DNA of 64,000 bases from Paenibacillus sambharensis (lineage in GTDB: Bacteria; Bacillota; Bacilli; Paenibacillales; Paenibacillaceae): contig NZ_QKRB01000041.1 of assembly GCF_003233845.1 (NCBI RefSeq), positions 1 to 64,000 of the forward strand, given 5' to 3'. Below, piece by piece: positions 59,183 to 64,000 of this stretch. A program made the position numbers and the translations under genes. Below the pieces are notes generated by a model. That model was not told where the DNA came from. It did not search any database and was given only the letters and a program-made list of their open reading frames with translations. Each line of letters starts with the position of its first letter. Position 1 is the first letter of the stretch.

Positions 59183-61429
59183 TCAGTCATTCGCAGTAAA
59201 CCCCAGATCATCGATCATGATTTTGCCTGGTCCGTTCGTGAAACGGATGGTGAGGCGAGACAACCCTCCTGCGAACAAATCGGACTTCGCTTTCTTGAAA
59301 TAAGATACTGGAATCGTATACGTCTGGAAGACGGGCTCTATGGATTCTTTGTATTTTCCCTTCTTGAGTCTGTTCTCCAGGAAAGGATGAATCGTATACT
59401 TTATAGAGGGCGGAGTTCGAAAGTTGTCATATTCACGGAGCGGCACTGATGCAGTATTCCCATCCTGGTCTTCCAACTCGATGATCAGATCTGGAGCTGC
59501 AGCATCCTTAACCTCATGGCTGAGATCGGCAGCCGAGAAGGTAACGGCTGTTATGGACTCCGGGCTTACCGTTTGCCAGTAACGGCCAACAAAAGAGATG
59601 GTATAGGATGCTGCCGACTTCCATTTAAGCACCAGCGCATCTGTTCCCTTATCCTTGCCGTCACGGTTCAGAACACTGCCGTGGTACCAGGCTTCAACAC
59701 CGTCCGCATACGCAGTAACGCCTGCATTGATAGATTCAAGAGCAGGCTGCTCAAATCGGCTGATGGCCTTGAAGGCGCAGCTCTCATAACGGGTAATGTA
59801 CCCGGCAGCCGGCAGCCACTCCATGCCTGACCGGTAATCTTCAAACAGCCTCTCGTACTCTTCCTTGCCGTGCAGAGCAGTCTCCATAAAGGCGGACAGG
59901 TAAACTTGAGCTGCCAGGCGCTGCTCTTCGGCACTCATCACATTACCTGTATCCAGCAATATCCCGCCCGGCATGCTGAGGTCATAGGAGCCCCAGTCCG
60001 TATTGAACCGGCTGTGGTTGGCATCCGGCAAATAGACAGCAGATTTGAAAATATTGGAATTCTTCGAGAATGAAGTCCGGTTATACTGCTGATCTCCATA
60101 GAAGTTGTTAACATCCGCATCTCTGGCGCCCTGAAGGGTCAAGTAATGAATGTCTCGAAGATAAGCAGACTTCTTGTCAACTGTCCGGTCCGTCGGTGCA
60201 AGTGCGGCTACTGCCTTGATATGAACATTCTGCAGGCTTTCCAGCAGCGGGTCTTCATCAAACCACCTGCTCGCATCTGCCGCCATGGCCACAGCCTGGC
60301 CGCCACGGGAGTGGCCAATTAAGCCTACTCGGTCCAGATCAACCTTGCCGCCAAGCGGATGTTCGTCAATCAGGCTGAACGCCTGGATCTGCTGCAGATG
60401 CTGGAGCAGAATCCAAGCGCGCATCTTCATATCCTGATTCGGAATTCCTGTCCATACAGAATAATTAAGGAAATTCTCATCCACTGATACCGCAATAAAT
60501 CCGCGGCTTGCCAGTAGCTCGCCAATATAACGGTAGCCGTCGTCCGACCAGTCCTCCATCAGATGGTTGCCATGCACGATAAGGACCAGCGGAAAGGGTC
60601 CCTCGCCCTCCGGCATCCATAAACGGCCGTTAAGCGGAAGCCTTGATTGGTCAAAGCCCCAGAACCAGGATCTGAGCTTCGGCCACCTGGTTATATAAGC
60701 GTCTGCATCGACTGTTTCACTGACCCAGTCCACGCCGCTTCCAAACTCCTTCCGATGCCGGTCCTTTCCGCTGCCATAGGTGTAAAAATCCACCTCATAC
60801 GGGCCCTTATCAGCCGGATTTGCGGCTTGTATAGCAGTAATACCGGCACTGCTGTCCGCTGCAGGTATGCCTCCTGCCTCCTCGGAACGGTACCAGCTTG
60901 ATTGCATCAAGCCCATCACAACGACCACTGCCAACCCAGCCGCTGCCCATTTCCAGCCCATTCTAATTCTCGGGTGTACCAGCATTCCGGCAACCCAGCC
61001 CGCAAGCGCGCCGCAGCCAACAGCTAATATAGACAGCAGAAGAGCAGGCAGCCAACCAATCTCGGCAAAATGAAACATGCCATATATTCCCCCGGCTGCC
61101 GACAGGTAGCAGCCGGTAAATAAACGAGGGATCGGTACACACATAATCGCAAGCAGCAGCGCAATACACCGGGACACAAGCCACAGGGCCAGCAGGCCTA
61201 GTGAAACTAGTATAACGGCATCCGTCCCGTATCCGAGACCGGTGGGCACTCCCATCGCTGTGACCGCAAGCAGCACGGCAAAGCATGCTGCAATCCCAAG
61301 GGATCCAGCCTTCCACATGAAGGAATCGTAGCGGTATGCAGCCGCCGCGCGGTCAACCAGACGCCGCCACAGGCCAGCTAAACGACCAGGACCGGGCTGC
61401 GGGGCAGGCTGTGGTGTTAAGCTGTTCAT
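59183..61429 (-). CDS. Membrane-anchored alpha/beta hydrolase
   Basis: A 748-residue protein. The first 180 residues carry five or more membrane segments. An extracellular alpha/beta hydrolase domain follows from about 230 to 560, with PLVLIVHGNHLMEDW near 283 (oxyanion region), VGLIGHSRGGQAVAMAA near 370 (nucleophile Ser) and DANHSRFNTDWG near 480 (likely His). A C-terminal beta-rich domain of about 180 residues ends ITVSYF-type strands and IMIDDLGF. The family resembles PET-hydrolase-like or acetyl-xylan-type esterases with added membrane and carbohydrate-binding-like modules, but the substrate is not known. Confidence 0.83.
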   Translation of the reverse strand: MNSLTPQPAPQPGPGRLAGLWRRLVDRAAAAYRYDSFMWKAGSLGIAACFAVLLAVTAMGVPTGLGYGTDAVILVSLGLLALWLVSRCIALLLAIMCVPIPRLFTGCYLSAAGGIYGMFHFAEIGWLPALLLSILAVGCGALAGWVAGMLVHPRIRMGWKWAAAGLAVVVVMGLMQSSWYRSEEAGGIPAADSSAGITAIQAANPADKGPYEVDFYTYGSGKDRHRKEFGSGVDWVSETVDADAYITRWPKLRSWFWGFDQSRLPLNGRLWMPEGEGPFPLVLIVHGNHLMEDWSDDGYRYIGELLASRGFIAVSVDENFLNYSVWTGIPNQDMKMRAWILLQHLQQIQAFSLIDEHPLGGKVDLDRVGLIGHSRGGQAVAMAADASRWFDEDPLLESLQNVHIKAVAALAPTDRTVDKKSAYLRDIHYLTLQGARDADVNNFYGDQQYNRTSFSKNSNIFKSAVYLPDANHSRFNTDWGSYDLSMPGGILLDTGNVMSAEEQRLAAQVYLSAFMETALHGKEEYERLFEDYRSGMEWLPAAGYITRYESCAFKAISRFEQPALESINAGVTAYADGVEAWYHGSVLNRDGKDKGTDALVLKWKSAASYTISFVGRYWQTVSPESITAVTFSAADLSHEVKDAAAPDLIIELEDQDGNTASVPLREYDNFRTPPSIKYTIHPFLENRLKKGKYKESIEPVFQTYTIPVSYFKKAKSDLFAGGLSRLTIRFTNGPGKIMIDDLGFTAND

Positions 61430-61563
61430 CTACTTCCCCCTGTATCCGATAACGTTCTATTAGACTTACTGTTCATTATAGACGCTTCCTATTAAAAGAC
61501 CAACCGGGCGAGCAAGGCAATTTCATCCGGTTATATAACGCCTGTAACTGAACACGAACAAAA

Positions 61564-61583
61564 ACGCTGCCTGATGGCAGCGT
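61564..61583 (-). terminator. Intrinsic terminator after the cardiolipin synthase gene
   Basis: ACGCTGCC (61564-61571) pairs with GGCAGCGT (61576-61583), followed on the minus strand by TTTTTGTTCG. It lies ten bases past the stop codon. Confidence 0.9.
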
Positions 61584-61592
61584 GTTCCGGTT

Positions 61593-63017
61593 TTACAATA
61601 TAGGCGACAGCAGTCTGGCGCACGATTCTTCCACCCGGTGAAGGAGCGGACGCTGCCGGTATATTTCGAGCGTGAGCTCCCTGCAGTTTTCCTGATCCGC
61701 TTCAAAAATCCTTTGGAGCCGGTGTGCGGCTGCCGTATCATAGATAAACGCATTGACCTCGAAATTCAGCTTGAAGCTGCGGATATCCACATTAGCTGTT
61801 CCAACCGAGGCTACCCTGCCGTCGACGACGATCGTCTTAGCGTGAAGGAATCCCCGTTCGTACAGATAACACTTGATCCCGACCTCAAGCAGATCGTGAA
61901 GGTATGAATAGGTCGCCCAGTAAACCATCTTGTGATCCGGCTTGCTTGGAATCATAAAACGGATGTCCACACCCGCAAATGCCGCCATACGCAGAGCTGT
62001 AAGCAGACTCTCATCCGGAATAAAATATGGGGTCTGAATATAGATTGACTCTTTGGCCGCTAGAATCATCTTGATATAACCGTTCTTGATCTGCTCAAGC
62101 TCTTCATCCGGACCGCTGGCCACGATCTGGGCGCCGATCTTCCCGTCGTATTGATGCTGCGGGTAATACTGGTCATTTTCATAAAATGCCCGGTAGGGTG
62201 CCGCCAGGTTCCAGTCCATCATGAATTGGGCCTGCATCTGCAGGACGGCGCTTCCCTGGAAGCGAAGATGAGTATCCCGCCAGTAACCGAAGCGGGGAAC
62301 GAGGCCCATGTATTCATCTCCGATATTGAGCCCGCCGATATACCCGTATCGGCCGTCAATAATGGCAAGCTTCCTGTGATTGCGGTAATTCACACGGAAG
62401 TTGATATAACGCAGCTTGGACGGGAAGAACGCGGCAACATGCCCGCCAGCAGCGATCAGCTGATCGAAGAATCCTCTCGGCAGCGAGGAGCAGCCGATAT
62501 GATCATACAGGAACCGCACCTTCACCCCTTCGCGGGCGCGGCAGGCCAGGGCGTCTACGATTTTCCTCCCGATCAGATCGTTGCGTACGATGAAATACAT
62601 CAGATGGATATGGTGTTCCGCCTTCCCGATATCCTGGAGCAGCGCATCAAACTTGGACAGTCCGTCAGGGAAAATATCCAGCTTGTTATCCTGCGTGTAA
62701 AACGCATTGCCGCTTGTGAGATTCATGAACATCATATCCTTGTAATAGGCCATCTGCGGGTCGTGGAAATTAATCCGGCTTTCCCTGAAGCGTTCCCGCT
62801 GCGCCTCGATAAGCGCATGGAATCTTCCCCGCTTCTCTTCCTTCATCTTATACAGCTTGCGCCGGCTCAAGTTCTGTCCGAGGATAAGATATAGCACAAA
62901 CCCGGCACCAGGCAAAAAGAGCAGCACCATAATCCATGCCCAGGTGACGACGACATTACGGCGTTCCAGAAAAACAATAACGGCTGCAAAGAACAGGTTG
63001 AGAACCGAGATAATCAT
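61593..63017 (-). CDS. cls: Cardiolipin synthase
   Basis: A 474-residue phospholipase D-family enzyme with two N-terminal membrane segments and both HKD motifs: HRKLAIIDGRYGYIGGLN near residue 210 and HAKTIVVDGRVASVGTAN near 390. It joins two phosphatidylglycerols to cardiolipin. The first ATG at 63017 has no ribosome site at normal distance; GAGAGGGGG ends 26 bases upstream and would fit an ATC codon nine codons before the ATG. The true N terminus may therefore include GIYNNLY. Confidence 0.92.
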   Translation of the reverse strand: MIISVLNLFFAAVIVFLERRNVVVTWAWIMVLLFLPGAGFVLYLILGQNLSRRKLYKMKEEKRGRFHALIEAQRERFRESRINFHDPQMAYYKDMMFMNLTSGNAFYTQDNKLDIFPDGLSKFDALLQDIGKAEHHIHLMYFIVRNDLIGRKIVDALACRAREGVKVRFLYDHIGCSSLPRGFFDQLIAAGGHVAAFFPSKLRYINFRVNYRNHRKLAIIDGRYGYIGGLNIGDEYMGLVPRFGYWRDTHLRFQGSAVLQMQAQFMMDWNLAAPYRAFYENDQYYPQHQYDGKIGAQIVASGPDEELEQIKNGYIKMILAAKESIYIQTPYFIPDESLLTALRMAAFAGVDIRFMIPSKPDHKMVYWATYSYLHDLLEVGIKCYLYERGFLHAKTIVVDGRVASVGTANVDIRSFKLNFEVNAFIYDTAAAHRLQRIFEADQENCRELTLEIYRQRPLLHRVEESCARLLSPIL

Positions 63018-63083
63018 GTATAAATTATTATAGATGCCCGTAACCCCCTCTCCCGGCTGCCCCTTATTGCTTTTCTGCTGTCA

Positions 63084-63962
63084 TTAACCCTGCTTGTATG
63101 CCGCAAGACCAAGCGCGAGCGCACCGCTCAGTCCCGCGTTATCCCCTAGTCCTGGGGGTACGATATAGTGATCGATCCCCTCTCTAAGGAACGGATGGCT
63201 CACGTAGCCGTTAAGCAGGCGGGCTGCCTCCTTCCGGATCATCGGAAACAGCTGCTGCTGATGCATAACACCGCCGCCCAGAATGACCTTCTTGGGGGAC
63301 AGCATCAGGATGGAGGTACTTACAGCCTGAGCGATATAGTAAGCCTCCATGGCCCAGGCAGGATGATCAGGCGGAAGCTCGCTTCCCTGCATCTTCCAGC
63401 GCTTCTCCAGCGCCGGACCTGCCGCAATACCTTCCAGACAGTCACCATGATAGGGGCAGAAACCTTCGTAGGTATCGTCAGGGTGCCTGCGAACAAGCAC
63501 GTGCCCGCCTTCCGGATGCACCATGCCATGGACCAGCCTTCCCTCTGCAAACACGCCTACCCCGATCCCGGTTCCTATTGTGTAATAGACGCAGCTGTCC
63601 AGACCTTGAGCCGCTCCCCATACCGCTTCCCCGTAGGCAGCCGCATTAACATCTGTATCCCAGCCAATTGGAACCGGAAATACCTTCTTCATTTCACCCA
63701 GAAAGTTATAACCGGACCAGCCGGCTTTCGGTGTTGTTGTTACAAAGCCATAAGAAGGGCTTGCAGGATCGATATCAATCGGCCCAAAGGTTCCGATGCC
63801 AATGGCTTCTACCTGCTTGTCCTGAAAATATTCGATGACATCGGCAAGAGTTTCAGCCGGCATCCGCGTCGGGAAGCTTACCCTCTCCTCTATTAAACCT
63901 TGCTCATTGCCGTAACCGCATACAAACTTAGTGCCTCCCGCCTCAATTGCCCCGATTCGCAT
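63084..63962 (-). CDS. ROK-family fructokinase-type sugar kinase
   Basis: A 292-residue protein with IGAIEAGGTKFVCGYG at the start (ATP-binding), IGIGTFGPIDID near 57, YYTIGTGIGVGVFAEG near 127 and the ROK zinc site PEGGHVLVRRHPDD, then FCPYHGDCLEGIAAGPAL near 155-180. Bacillus GmuE/YdhR-type fructokinases match this layout. It should phosphorylate fructose or a related hexose. GGGGGG lies about nine bases before the ATG. Its neighbours upstream are outside the window. Confidence 0.92.
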   Translation of the reverse strand: MRIGAIEAGGTKFVCGYGNEQGLIEERVSFPTRMPAETLADVIEYFQDKQVEAIGIGTFGPIDIDPASPSYGFVTTTPKAGWSGYNFLGEMKKVFPVPIGWDTDVNAAAYGEAVWGAAQGLDSCVYYTIGTGIGVGVFAEGRLVHGMVHPEGGHVLVRRHPDDTYEGFCPYHGDCLEGIAAGPALEKRWKMQGSELPPDHPAWAMEAYYIAQAVSTSILMLSPKKVILGGGVMHQQQLFPMIRKEAARLLNGYVSHPFLREGIDHYIVPPGLGDNAGLSGALALGLAAYKQG

Positions 63963-64000
63963 TTTAGACAGCCCCCCGCCGAGTTCAATGTAAGCATTCA

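Overview
The window comes from a spore-forming, GC-rich member of the Firmicutes, most likely Paenibacillus or a close relative. The evidence is a CotF-type spore coat protein, a YqzG/YhdC-family protein, a VanRS-like two-component system, HelD, glgC-glgD-glgA gene order, strong AGGAGG-type ribosome binding sites and frequent TTG/GTG starts. The genus is inferred from overall protein character, not from a marker gene. Every gene I support lies on the minus strand except one MFS transporter (43658-44893), so the region probably sits on one replichore arm with transcription in a single direction. I saw no rRNA, tRNA or CRISPR array.

Layout. 1-1790: an IS110-family insertion sequence with a long, repeat-containing non-coding end and a hairpin that covers the transposase ribosome binding site. 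1887-4908: a small hydrophilic protein and the helicase HrpB. 4962-8714: a Nudix hydrolase, a D,D-carboxypeptidase and a VanR/VanS-like pair; both the carboxypeptidase promoter and the regulator promoter carry TTAAG-type boxes repeated every 11 bp. 8763-11415: a diguanylate cyclase with HPt-REC-GGDEF-REC layout, followed by corA. 11510-21848: a ten-gene cobinamide uptake and salvage operon (btuF-btuC-btuD-cobT-cobU-cbiB-cobS-cobD-cobQ-cbiZ) behind a promoter, a cobalamin riboswitch and an intrinsic terminator. 21908-22601: a DnaJ-like DUF1992 protein and a rhodanese. 22764-35906: a compact eight-gene operon joining an ABC-2 exporter, a MoxR ATPase, a DUF58 protein and three large VWA or amidotransferase-like membrane proteins.

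36049-39564: a UPF0145 protein and a three-gene type III polyketide synthase, methyltransferase and flavoprotein cluster that looks like a phenolic lipid or quinone pathway. 39684-43463: a YqzG-like protein, undecaprenyl-diphosphatase, a CNNM/CBS/CorC protein and a DUF4184 membrane protein. 43658-44971: the lone plus-strand MFS gene and its terminator. 45040-50771: a glycogen operon glgC-glgD-glgA plus a GH15 glucoamylase-like enzyme, with a structured leader of about 400 bases. 51192-53816: helD with DUF1294. 54039-58100: hydrolase, nitroreductase, stress protein, spore coat protein, DUF421 protein and a small protein. 58179-63962: metallo-beta-lactamase-fold enzyme, membrane-anchored alpha/beta hydrolase, cardiolipin synthase and a ROK sugar kinase.

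Several units concern the cell envelope: D,D-carboxypeptidase with its regulator, UppP, cardiolipin synthase, the polyketide cluster and the MoxR/VWA/ABC operon. The least explained piece is the eight-gene MoxR/VWA/ABC operon. The best supported new regulatory link is between the VanRS-like pair and the adjacent carboxypeptidase.
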